From NCBI GenBank assembly GCA_003551745.1, contig PUNI01000220.1, forward strand, positions 1 to 5,417: 5,417 bases of DNA. Direction: 5' to 3'. A program made the position numbers and the translations under genes. This DNA is from Paracoccaceae bacterium (GTDB taxonomy: Bacteria > Pseudomonadota > Alphaproteobacteria > Rhodobacterales > Rhodobacteraceae). Below the pieces are notes generated by a model. That model was not told the origin of the DNA. It made no database searches and saw nothing but the letters and a program-made list of their open reading frames with translations. Within the stretch, counting starts at the first letter, position 1, and every line of letters starts with the position of its first letter. This document shows, one piece after another, positions 1-5,417 of this stretch.

Positions 1-2
1 CG

Positions 3-851
3 CCAGACGAGATGGCCGGTCACTACGGCGCCAACGAGGTCAGCCGCGCGGTCCGGCAGGGGCTGATCACGGGCGAGGGCGGGGCGTGGGAGCTGATCTC
101 GGCCCGGGTTGCCGCGCTGCCGGAGTATTCCGTCCGCTTTGCCGAGGTCTATTCCCACATCGCCGAGGGCGCCCCGATCCGCTTCACCGACATCTCCAAC
201 GCCATCGCCGCCTTCATCGCCTTCGAGTTCCGCGCCGACGACAGCCCGTTCGACCGGCACCTGCGCGGCGAGGCGGCGCTGAGCGGACGCGCGGCCGAGG
301 GCATGGCACTGTTCTACGGCCGTGCCGGTTGCGCGGGATGCCATGCCGGGCCGCTGCTGACGGACAACGGCTTTCACCCACGCGGTTCGCCGCAGCTCGG
401 CCCCGGCAAGTCGGAACGCTTCGAGAGCCATCAGCGGGACATCGGCCGGGCGCGGGTCACCGGTCGCGACGACGACCTCTATGCCTTCCGCACCCCCTCG
501 CTGCGCATGGTGGCGTTGACGGGCCCCTACGGCCATGCCGGCGGGCATGCGGAACTGGGCGCCTTCCTGCGCTACCATGCCGATCCGGCATCGGGGCTGG
601 CGGTGTATGCACCGCAGGCCCTTCTGCCCGCGTTGGACACGGGCCCGCGCCCCGACTGGGCGGTGATGGAGGATGCCGAGGAAGTCGCGCGCATCGCGGC
701 GGCGGCTGCCCGCGTGCCGGTGATCGCGCTGTCGGAGGCCGATCTGGCGGCGCTGCTCGCGTTTCTCGAGGCGCTGACCGACACCGCCGCGGCCGCCGGA
801 CGGCTGGGCATTCCCGAGACGGTCCCCAGCGGGCTTCCCGTGCCGCGCTGA
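3..851 (+). CDS. Diheme cytochrome c peroxidase / MauG-family protein, C-terminal part (5' end outside window)
   Basis: The reading frame is open from the first full codon at position 3 to a TGA at 849-851, so the gene begins upstream; the ATG at 12 is internal, following Pro-Asp-Glu as in the conserved P-x-E-M segment of this family. A c-type heme site CAGCH is at 330-344. The stretch FDRHLRGE before it and FRTPSLRMVALTGPYGHAGG after it (about 486-545) match the family's conserved FD..L.G and FRTP.LR...T.PY.H.G segments. The first heme domain must lie mostly outside the window. Known members are periplasmic, taking electrons from small cytochromes to reduce peroxide, or oxidising protein residues as MauG does; sequence alone does not separate these. 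The C-terminal 70 residues are alanine-rich and look like a variable tail. The gene precedes lipA by 81 bp with no obvious functional link. Family assignment is firm; the substrate is unknown. Confidence 0.88.
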   Translation, partial: PDEMAGHYGANEVSRAVRQGLITGEGGAWELISARVAALPEYSVRFAEVYSHIAEGAPIRFTDISNAIAAFIAFEFRADDSPFDRHLRGEAALSGRAAEGMALFYGRAGCAGCHAGPLLTDNGFHPRGSPQLGPGKSERFESHQRDIGRARVTGRDDDLYAFRTPSLRMVALTGPYGHAGGHAELGAFLRYHADPASGLAVYAPQALLPALDTGPRPDWAVMEDAEEVARIAAAAARVPVIALSEADLAALLAFLEALTDTAAAAGRLGIPETVPSGLPVPR

Positions 852-877
852 GCCGGTGCCTTGCGACAGCACGGACT

Positions 878-906
878 TGGACAAGGCCGCCACGGCGGGT
901 TATGTC
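878..906 (+). promoter_or_regulatory. Candidate sigma-70-type promoter for lipA
   Basis: TGGACA at 878-883 matches five of six bases of the -35 consensus. After 17 bp comes TATGTC at 901-906, which matches only the first three bases of the -10 consensus. Transcription would start near 912, giving a leader of about 20 bases before the lipA ATG. It lies in the 81-bp gap after the peroxidase gene, so lipA need not rely on read-through. The weak -10 keeps this tentative. Confidence 0.3.
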
Positions 907-932
907 TGCCCCATCAGGCGAAAGGCACACCG

Positions 933-1889
933 ATGAGCCCGCGCGACCTCAGCGCCCCCGAACAGCGTCACCCCGAGAAGGCGCACCGACCCGACCAGAC
1001 CCAGCCGAAGAAGCCTTTCTGGATTCGGGTGAAGGCGCCCACCTCGGCCGAATACCGCAAGACACGCGACATCATGCGCGAAAACCGGCTGGTCACCGTC
1101 TGTGAGGAGGCGGGCTGCCCCAATGTGGGCGAATGCTGGAGCCAGGGCCACGCGACCATGATGATCATGGGCGAGATCTGCACCCGCGGCTGCACCTTCT
1201 GCAATGTCGCCACTGGCCGGCCCGCGGCGCTCGATGCCTTCGAGCCGGGCCGGGTCGCCCATGCGGTGGAAAAGCTGGGGCTCAACCACGTGGTGGTCAC
1301 CAGCGTCGACCGCGACGATCTGGACGACGGCGGTGCCGCGCATTTCGCCCAGACCATCCGCGCGATCCGCCACCGCGCGCCGGACACCACCATCGAGGTG
1401 CTGACCCCGGATTTCCTGCGCTGCCCGCCGTCCGCGCTGGAAACCGTCGTCGCCGCGCGGCCGGACGTCTTCAACCACAATCTCGAGACGGTGCCGGGGC
1501 TCTATCCGGAGGTGCGCCCCGGCGCGCGCTACTTCCACTCGCTGCGCCTGCTGCAGCGGGTGAAGGAGCTCGACCCGGGCATGTTCACCAAGTCGGGCAT
1601 CATGGTCGGCCTCGGCGAGGAGCGGCAGGCGGTGCTGCAGGTGATGGACGACCTGCGTTCCGCCGATGTCGATTTCCTCACGATCGGGCAGTATCTTCAG
1701 CCCACGCCGAAGCACCATGCGGTGGCCCGCTTCGTGCCGCCGGAGGAGTTCGACGCCTATGCCAAGTCGGCCTGGGGCAAGGGCTTCCTGATGGTCTCGG
1801 CAACGCCGCTGACGCGGTCCTCCTATCACGCCGGCGAGGATTTCGCCCGGATGCGCGCCGCACGCGAGGCCCGGCTCGGGCGCGTCTGA
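933..1889 (+). CDS. lipA: Lipoyl synthase (radical SAM, two 4Fe-4S clusters)
   Basis: LipA inserts two sulfur atoms into protein-bound octanoyl groups to make the lipoyl cofactor of pyruvate and 2-oxoglutarate dehydrogenases and the glycine cleavage system, in the cytoplasm. The 318-residue product is close to the family's usual length (about 320). The auxiliary cluster motif is C57-x4-C62-x5-C68 and the radical SAM motif is C83-x3-C87-x2-C90. The C-terminal [10 protein letters not shown] segment (R295, S296, S297, Y298, H299) carries the serine that ligates the auxiliary cluster in the family. Segments typical of LipA such as [20 protein letters not shown] and [12 protein letters not shown] are intact. 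I chose the ATG at 933 because GAAAGG at 920-925 is 7 bases upstream and the protein then begins with a normal short, charged LipA N-terminus; an in-frame TTG at 861 would add 24 residues of unlikely sequence. No lipB is visible nearby. Confidence 0.97.
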   Translation: MSPRDLSAPEQRHPEKAHRPDQTQPKKPFWIRVKAPTSAEYRKTRDIMRENRLVTVCEEAGCPNVGECWSQGHATMMIMGEICTRGCTFCNVATGRPAALDAFEPGRVAHAVEKLGLNHVVVTSVDRDDLDDGGAAHFAQTIRAIRHRAPDTTIEVLTPDFLRCPPSALETVVAARPDVFNHNLETVPGLYPEVRPGARYFHSLRLLQRVKELDPGMFTKSGIMVGLGEERQAVLQVMDDLRSADVDFLTIGQYLQPTPKHHAVARFVPPEEFDAYAKSAWGKGFLMVSATPLTRSSYHAGEDFARMRAAREARLGRV

Positions 1890-1892
1890 GTT

Positions 1893-1926
1893 GCGAGAAA
1901 CCGCTGCGGGTCGGGCGGTTTCGCGC
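1893..1926 (+). terminator. Hairpin after lipA, possible terminator without T-tract
   Basis: GAAACCGC at 1897-1904 is exactly complementary to GCGGTTTC at 1915-1922, with a 10-base loop. Beyond one A/G mismatch (1896/1923), three more pairs (1893-1895 with 1924-1926) extend the stem to 11 pairs. It begins four bases after the lipA stop. No run of T follows, so it is not a textbook intrinsic terminator; it could act as a weak terminator or an mRNA 3'-end stabiliser, or be incidental in this GC-rich DNA. Confidence 0.45.
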
Positions 1927-1960
1927 TATCCTGCGCCGGAATGGCGCGGGAGGGGTGGCG

Positions 1961-2779
1961 ATGAAGATCCTCAGCTGGAACGTCGAGCACTTCAGCGGGC
2001 TTGCAGGCGGGCCGCGCGCGGACCGGGTCGAGCGGGTCGCCGACCTGATCCTGCGCGAGGCGCCGGATGTCTTCGCGATCCAGGAGGTGACGGGCCGGAC
2101 GGTCTTCGGCGCCTTCACCCGGGATCTGACGGATTACAGCTTCACCATCACCGAGGGCCCGCAGTCGCAGGACATCCTCGTCGGCGTCCGCGCCGGACTG
2201 CGCACCTTCATCACCCAGCGCAGCGAGTTCAAGCGCAACAACCCGTTCCTGCGGCCCGGCATGCTCGTGACGGTCACCACCGAGGACGGGCGCAACCTGC
2301 CGATGCTGTTCAACCACCTCAAGAGCCTGCCCGACCCGGAAGGGTTCGGCCTGCGCACGGCCATGATCGAGCATGCGAACAGTCTGTGGAACGCGCTGCG
2401 ACGGGCCGGCGACGGCGACGTGCCCTTCCTGCTGATCGGCGATCTCAACCTCATGGGGATGCAATGGTCGTTCAGCAGCACCGGCGTCAGCCAGGAGGAG
2501 GAAATCGCCCGCACCGATCGCCGGTTCCGCCGGTCGGGCATGAAGCACCTGCGCAAGACCTATCCGGCCACCTTCTCGAAGGGCTCGTCCTCGCGCCTGC
2601 CCGAATCCGACCTCGATCATGTCTTCGCCGCCGACCACATGGAGTTTGCCGACATGGGCGGAGGGGCCGAGATCCGGGTGGCCGGCTGGGCGGAGCTCGA
2701 CGACCAGGCCGATCGTGACGACTGGATCGCGCGCTATTCCGATCACGCGCCGCTGATCTTCACCGTCACCCGGTTCTGA
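1961..2779 (+). CDS. Endonuclease/exonuclease/phosphatase (EEP) family hydrolase
   Basis: This 272-residue protein has the full set of EEP-fold catalytic motifs: SWN (N7), QE (E42), NHLKS (N118, H119), GDLN (D161, N163), SDLDHVF (D217, D219, H220) and the terminal YSDHAPL (D261, H262). The family comprises metal-dependent phosphodiesterases and phosphatases acting on DNA, RNA, nucleotides, phosphoinositides or sphingomyelin; the substrate cannot be read from these motifs. There is no signal peptide or membrane segment, since the first beta strand with SWN begins at residue 2, so a cytoplasmic enzyme is expected. The ATG at 1961 is preceded by a purine-rich GGGAGGGG (1948-1955), a good ribosome site, and starts directly at the first strand of the fold. 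The gene lies 71 bp after lipA, separated by a hairpin, and converges on the cytochrome genes with a 20-bp gap. It is probably a conserved hydrolase of unknown role, not a lipoate-pathway enzyme. Confidence 0.9.
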   Translation: MKILSWNVEHFSGLAGGPRADRVERVADLILREAPDVFAIQEVTGRTVFGAFTRDLTDYSFTITEGPQSQDILVGVRAGLRTFITQRSEFKRNNPFLRPGMLVTVTTEDGRNLPMLFNHLKSLPDPEGFGLRTAMIEHANSLWNALRRAGDGDVPFLLIGDLNLMGMQWSFSSTGVSQEEEIARTDRRFRRSGMKHLRKTYPATFSKGSSSRLPESDLDHVFAADHMEFADMGGGAEIRVAGWAELDDQADRDDWIARYSDHAPLIFTVTRF

Positions 2780-2799
2780 TCCCGGCGGTCACAGTGCGC

Positions 2800-3690
2800 T
2801 CATTCGACCGGGCGCACGCGCGCCAGATAGGCGGCAATGGCGTCGAGATCCTCGCGCGGCAGGTTGCCGAGGCTCTGCACCACCGCGGCCATCGTCCCGC
2901 CCACGGTGTCGAAGCTGGGCGTGAAGCCCGAGGCGAGATAGCCGGCGATGTCCTGCTGGCTCCAGTCCAGCGCGGCCGGGGTGATGTTCGGGATGCGCCC
3001 GTCGCCGGAGGGGTTCGGGGCGCCGGCCAGCCAGCGGCCGCGGTCGAGCACGCCCAGTGCGTCGCGCGGCGTGTGGCATTCTCCGCAATGGGCCAGTGCC
3101 TCGGCCAGATAGCGACCGCGCTCCTCCTCCGCGGTCAGCTCGTCCTCGACCGCCCAGCCGTCTGCCTGCGCCAGCCGCTTCCAGAGCCCGATGCCCCGGC
3201 GGATGTTGAAGGGAAAGCCCAGATCATGCGGGTCGTTCGCCCGCTCGGCAGCCGGGAGCGTCTCCATGAAGGCGTGCAGGTCGGCCACGTCCTCCAGGGT
3301 CGCCTTGCGGTAGGCGGTATAGGGAAAGGCCGGATAGTAGTGCCGGCCGTCGGGCGCCACGCCGCGCAGCATGGCATTGGCGAACTCGGGCAGCGACCAG
3401 CCGCCGATGCCATCCTCCACGTCCATGGAGATGTTGGGCGCCACGAAGGTGCCGAACTCCGTCTCGAAGGGCCGGCCGCCGACGAGGACGAGCCGGTCCT
3501 CGCCCGAGGCGCCAGGCGCCGCGTGGCACGAGGCGCAGCCGGCCGCCCAGAAGACCAGCTCGCCGCGCTCCGGATCGCCCGAGAGCCCCGCGAAGGCGGC
3601 GTCGGGCAGCAGTTCGGGGCGGGACAGCCACCAGAAGGCGGCTGTCGCCACTACGGCCAAGACGAGGAGGATCGCGAGAGCCCGGCGCAT
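2800..3690 (-). CDS. cycG: Membrane-anchored diheme cytochrome c (CycG-like)
   Basis: The 296-residue product has an N-terminal hydrophobic segment (about residues 5-22) after two arginines, without a clear signal-peptidase site, so it is probably an uncleaved anchor with the hemes in the periplasm. Two cytochrome c domains follow: CASCH (C52, C55, H56) and CGECH (C202, C205, H206). The two halves are internally similar: APNIS/IPNIT strands, then a Gly-rich turn and a D-x-x-A-x-x-A closing helix. In the second half M267 (GGTM) is placed to be the axial ligand; the equivalent spot in the first half is F122 (YPAFPY). It resembles diheme cytochrome subunits of alcohol-dehydrogenase type and the R. 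sphaeroides CycG (about 32 kDa, membrane-associated). It starts 18 bp after the class II cytochrome gene on the same strand, with no strong ribosome site, which suggests co-transcription and perhaps translational coupling. Redox partners are unknown. Confidence 0.85.
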   Translation of the reverse strand: MRRALAILLVLAVVATAAFWWLSRPELLPDAAFAGLSGDPERGELVFWAAGCASCHAAPGASGEDRLVLVGGRPFETEFGTFVAPNISMDVEDGIGGWSLPEFANAMLRGVAPDGRHYYPAFPYTAYRKATLEDVADLHAFMETLPAAERANDPHDLGFPFNIRRGIGLWKRLAQADGWAVEDELTAEEERGRYLAEALAHCGECHTPRDALGVLDRGRWLAGAPNPSGDGRIPNITPAALDWSQQDIAGYLASGFTPSFDTVGGTMAAVVQSLGNLPREDLDAIAAYLARVRPVE

Positions 3691-3708
3691 CGCCGTGTCG
3701 GCGCCGGC

Positions 3709-4170
3709 CTATTCGGGTGCGCGATTGGCCTCGTGGCAGGCCGAGCAGACGCCGCCCACCGGGCCAAGGGCCGCGCGCATCGAATCGAGATCCTCTCCGG
3801 CAGCGTTCTGGAGCGTGGCCACCGCATCCTGAAGCTCGCCGAACCGCGCCTGAAGAGCGGCCATGTCCTCCCAGATCACCGGCAGGGCGCGGGTGCCGTC
3901 GATGGCGGCGTTGTCGGAGCCTTCGGGCCAGAGCCGGGTCTGATCGAGCGCGGTGAGCAGCGCCAGATTGTCGGCCGCGGCCTGCGCCACTTCCGCGTCG
4001 TAGTCCACATTGCCCTGCGCCATCGGCACCAGCGCGCCGAGGTTGAACGCATAGAGCTTGAACTGGCCCTGACGGGCCTCCACGGCAGCGGTGACATCCT
4101 GCGCTGTCGCGGCAGCGGCACCGAGAATCACGGCGGCGACGGAGGAGGCGATAAGGCGTTTGGCCGACAT
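3709..4170 (-). CDS. cycF: Class II cytochrome c (c'/c-554/c-556 family), periplasmic
   Basis: The 153-residue precursor starts with a Sec signal peptide (K4, R5, then a hydrophobic run to about residue 20) and a likely cleavage after A21-T22-A23. The mature part is a four-helix class II cytochrome: the heme site CSACH lies near the C-terminus (C142, C145, H146), followed by a short ...EANRAPE tail. Family landmarks include R33, the turn MAQGNVDYDAE, LWPEGS and LPVIWEDM. The residue that is the axial methionine in c-556 proteins is F37 here (ARQGQFK), as in five-coordinate cytochromes c'. The ATG at 4170 has AGGGAG (4177-4182) 6 bases upstream; longer in-frame starts would destroy the signal peptide. 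Its position directly before a diheme cytochrome gene matches the R. sphaeroides cycFG operon, whose cycF encodes cytochrome c-554. The symbol rests on this gene order and family; a cytochrome c' (cycP-like) naming is the alternative. Confidence 0.85.
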   Translation of the reverse strand: MSAKRLIASSVAAVILGAAAATAQDVTAAVEARQGQFKLYAFNLGALVPMAQGNVDYDAEVAQAAADNLALLTALDQTRLWPEGSDNAAIDGTRALPVIWEDMAALQARFGELQDAVATLQNAAGEDLDSMRAALGPVGGVCSACHEANRAPE

Positions 4171-4202
4171 TGCGGGCTCCCTGACGTGGTTGCGATGGCG
4201 GC

Positions 4203-4230
4203 AAGCTAACATGACGGCGTGACGGTTCAA
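4203..4230 (-). promoter_or_regulatory. Candidate promoter of the cycFG operon
   Basis: Read on the minus strand, TTGAAC (4230-4225) and TAGCTT (4208-4203) are separated by 16 bp, four and three matches to the sigma-70 -35 and -10 consensus. The predicted start near 4196 leaves about 26 bases before the cycF ATG. As I recall, the single mapped 5' end of R. sphaeroides cycFG lies a similar distance upstream of cycF, which supports the placement. It falls in the 94-bp gap downstream of hpt. Confidence 0.45.
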
Positions 4231-4237
4231 CTGCATC

Positions 4238-4256
4238 CGCCGGACATTGGCCGGCG
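4238..4256 (-). terminator. Small GC hairpin downstream of hpt
   Basis: CGCCGG (4238-4243) and CCGGCG (4251-4256) form a perfect 6-bp stem with a 7-base loop, starting eight bases past the hpt stop on the minus strand. No U-tract follows in the transcript. It could help end hpt transcription before the cycF promoter, but such short GC stems are common in this DNA. Confidence 0.25.
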
Positions 4257-4264
4257 AACGGCGC

Positions 4265-4801
4265 TCAGACGAAGCGCACCTTGCCGATATGCGGCAGATT
4301 GCGGTCGCGCTGCGCATAGTCGATGCCATAGCCGACGACGAATTCATCGGGGATGGTGAAGCCCGTCCAGGTGGCCGTGACATCCACCTCGCGGCGGGTG
4401 GGCTTGTCGAGCAGTGCACAGATCTCCAGCCGCTGCGGGCCGCGCGCCCTCAGCAGCTGGGCGACGTGCAGGAGCGTGTGACCGGTATCGACGATGTCCT
4501 CCACCACCAGCACGTCGCGGCGCGCGATCTCGCCAGAAAGATCCTTGATGATCCGCACCTCGCGCGAGCTTTCCAGCCTGTCGCCGTAAGACGAGGCCTC
4601 GAGGAAATCCACCTCCACCGGCAGGTCGAGCTCGCGCACGAGGTCGGCGATGAACACGAAGGAGCCGCGCAGGAGCCCCACCACGACCAGCTTGTCGGTA
4701 TCGGCGAAATGGCCGGTGATGTCGCGGGCCAGCGCCTCGACGCGCGCGGCGATCGACTTGGCCGAGATCATCTCGTCGATGACATAGGCACGTTGCGTCA
4801 T
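4265..4801 (-). CDS. hpt: Hypoxanthine phosphoribosyltransferase
   Basis: This cytoplasmic purine-salvage enzyme joins hypoxanthine (often also guanine) to PRPP, giving IMP or GMP and pyrophosphate. The 178-residue product has the usual Hpt length. The PRPP-binding signature [12 protein letters not shown] spans residues 99-110 (E101, D102, D105, T106, G107). LLRGS (43-47) forms the pyrophosphate loop, SSYGD (70-74) the flexible active-site loop, and K133 in LLDKP is placed to contact the purine. The N-terminal segment [10 protein letters not shown] is typical of alphaproteobacterial members. I chose the ATG at 4801: AAGGGG (4812-4807) is 5 bases upstream, and the in-frame ATG at 4828 overlaps the predicted -10 box. 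It diverges from ratA and lies 94 bp before cycF on the same strand; a separate cycF promoter makes co-transcription unnecessary. Confidence 0.95.
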   Translation of the reverse strand: MTQRAYVIDEMISAKSIAARVEALARDITGHFADTDKLVVVGLLRGSFVFIADLVRELDLPVEVDFLEASSYGDRLESSREVRIIKDLSGEIARRDVLVVEDIVDTGHTLLHVAQLLRARGPQRLEICALLDKPTRREVDVTATWTGFTIPDEFVVGYGIDYAQRDRNLPHIGKVRFV

Positions 4802-4826
4802 GTCGGCCCCTTGATTTTGCGGCGCC

Positions 4827-4854
4827 ATTCTATGACATGGGGCGCCACTGTCAC
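4827..4854 (-). promoter_or_regulatory. Probable sigma-70-type promoter of hpt
   Basis: On the minus strand GTGACA (4854-4849) and TAGAAT (4832-4827) are each five-of-six matches to consensus and are 16 bp apart. Transcription would start near 4820, giving a leader of about 20 bases that contains the AAGGGG ribosome site. Two copies of GGCGCCA (4821-4827 and 4841-4847), 20 bp apart on the plus strand, flank and enter the -10/spacer region. No equally good promoter for the divergent ratA gene is visible. Confidence 0.6.
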
Positions 4855-4881
4855 GTCGAGAAGCGCGGAAAGCACAGCCCA

Positions 4882-5346
4882 ATGCCACTGCACGAGGAAA
4901 TCCGCCAGCTGCCCTACAGCGCGCAGCAGATGTTCGATCTGGTGGCAGACGTGGGATCCTATCCGCAGTTCCTGCCCTGGACGGCGGCGGCCCGCATCCG
5001 CTCGCGGCGGCCGTTCGATGGCGGCGAGGTCATGGAGGCCGATCTGGTGATCTCGTTCAAGGTGTTCCGCGAACGCTTCGGAAGCCGGGTCACGCTGTGG
5101 CAGGAGCCGCAGGTCATCGATACCGAGTATATCGACGGGCCGTTCCGCTACATGAAGTCGCAATGGCGGTTCCGGGACCTCGCCGAGGGGGGCTGCGAGG
5201 TGCAGTTCCGCGTCGATTTCGAGTTCCGCAACGCGATCCTGCAGAAGCTGATCGGGGTGGTCTTCAACGAGGCCATGCAGCGGATCGTGCGCGCCTTCGA
5301 AGGCCGCGCCGCGGACCTCTACGGCAGGCAGGCCGCGACGGGCTGA
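4882..5346 (+). CDS. ratA: RatA / COQ10-type START-domain protein
   Basis: The 154-residue product is a single-domain member of the polyketide cyclase/START superfamily, subgroup COQ10/RatA. The diagnostic N-terminal stretch is [22 protein letters not shown] (from residue 12; D19, V21, D23, Y27, P28, F30, P32, W33). A central [12 protein letters not shown] segment follows, and the C-terminal helix from about residue 117 closes the ligand cavity. Eukaryotic COQ10 binds ubiquinone and is needed for efficient respiration; E. coli RatA was described as a toxin blocking 70S ribosome assembly, but a quinone-related role is more likely for alphaproteobacterial members (inference). No antitoxin-like gene accompanies it here. 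I chose the ATG at 4882 because the family begins just before this point and GGAAAG (4867-4872) lies 9 bases upstream; an ATG at 4837 would add 15 residues without homologous features. It diverges from hpt. Confidence 0.9.
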   Translation: MPLHEEIRQLPYSAQQMFDLVADVGSYPQFLPWTAAARIRSRRPFDGGEVMEADLVISFKVFRERFGSRVTLWQEPQVIDTEYIDGPFRYMKSQWRFRDLAEGGCEVQFRVDFEFRNAILQKLIGVVFNEAMQRIVRAFEGRAADLYGRQAATG

Positions 5347-5371
5347 GCGCCCGGCGGCTGCGCGGCCGGCC

Positions 5372-5417
5372 TCAGGCGTCCTCGGCAAGCGCGGCGTCGG
5401 CGAGCCGACGCAGGGCA
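5372..5417 (-). CDS. Possible 3' end of a minus-strand gene at the window edge
   Basis: Reading minus from the edge, a frame ends with LRRLADAALAEDA and a TGA at 5374-5372, 25 bp beyond the ratA stop. The alanine/leucine-rich helical end and the convergent placement would fit a CinA-family amidohydrolase, which I recall as a frequent neighbour of ratA in Rhodobacterales. Fourteen codons cannot prove a gene, so this is a pointer to the adjoining sequence only. Confidence 0.3.
   Translation of the reverse strand, partial: ALRRLADAALAEDA

Noticed and set aside
852..932. A riboswitch or RNA element between the peroxidase gene and lipA.
   Set aside because: At 81 bp with only short, poorly paired repeats, I see no known riboswitch core or stable structure.
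86..1105. A 339-codon plus-strand frame overlapping the peroxidase gene and the start of lipA.
   Set aside because: It is a +1 shadow rich in Arg, Pro and Gly; the overlapping frames encode recognised proteins.
900..1829. A 309-codon minus-strand open frame opposite lipA.
   Set aside because: LipA on the other strand has every catalytic motif; the antisense translation shows no family features and is a GC-rich shadow.
1133..1960. A plus-strand frame overlapping lipA that continues into the EEP gene, suggesting a longer 548-residue EEP protein.
   Set aside because: Its first 276 residues are an out-of-frame reading of lipA; the ATG at 1961 has a good ribosome site and begins exactly at the EEP fold.
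1826..2746. A 306-codon minus-strand open frame opposite the EEP gene.
   Set aside because: The plus-strand EEP motifs are complete; the antisense product has low-complexity composition and no motif.
2794..4209. A 471-codon open frame on the plus strand opposite cycG and cycF.
   Set aside because: It runs antisense through two clear heme proteins, its translation is Arg/Gly/Ala-rich without recognisable motifs, and such long antisense frames are expected at this GC content.
4882..5346. A toxin-antitoxin module centred on ratA.
   Set aside because: No antitoxin candidate lies beside it, and the adjacent genes are hpt and a possible unrelated minus-strand gene.
5364..5371. GGCCGGCC palindrome between ratA and the window edge as a terminator.
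   Set aside because: It is a continuous 8-bp palindrome with no loop and no T-tract, so it cannot form a normal terminator hairpin.

Overview
The window is GC-rich chromosomal DNA with the gene content and codon use of an alphaproteobacterium. The best fit is the Rhodobacterales (Rhodobacter/Paracoccus-like). The main reason is a class II cytochrome c gene followed by a membrane-anchored diheme cytochrome c gene, the arrangement known as cycFG in Rhodobacter sphaeroides. Typical lipA, hpt and ratA/COQ10-type genes support the same placement. I see no mobile element, CRISPR array, tRNA or rRNA, and no clear sign of horizontal transfer.

Layout, left to right. Positions 3-851 (+) are the C-terminal part of a diheme cytochrome c peroxidase/MauG-family protein whose start lies outside the window. 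Positions 933-1889 (+) are lipA, lipoyl synthase. A GC-rich hairpin without a T-tract follows at 1893-1926. Positions 1961-2779 (+) are an endonuclease/exonuclease/phosphatase (EEP) fold hydrolase. It converges, with only 20 bp between, on a minus-strand block: the class II cytochrome c gene (cycF, 4170-3709), then the diheme cytochrome c gene (cycG, 3690-2800). Upstream on the same strand is hpt (4801-4265). Diverging from hpt is a ratA/COQ10-like START-domain gene (4882-5346, +). The last 46 bp may hold the 3' end of another minus-strand gene.

How the genes relate. Three c-type cytochrome proteins (the peroxidase, CycF and CycG) lie within about 4.2 kb and act in or facing the periplasm, so electron transfer among them is possible but not shown by sequence. 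They are not one operon: the peroxidase is on the opposite strand and separated by two genes. LipA (lipoate cofactor), Hpt (purine salvage) and RatA/COQ10 (ubiquinone-related) are housekeeping functions. Promoter-like sequences can be placed in front of hpt (good match), cycF (moderate) and lipA (weak).

Most of the window is ordinary, and I do not find a new multi-gene system. The points most worth a second look are the predicted absence of the axial methionine in CycF and in the first heme domain of CycG, the tight hpt promoter inside the 80-bp divergent gap, and the hairpin between lipA and the EEP gene.
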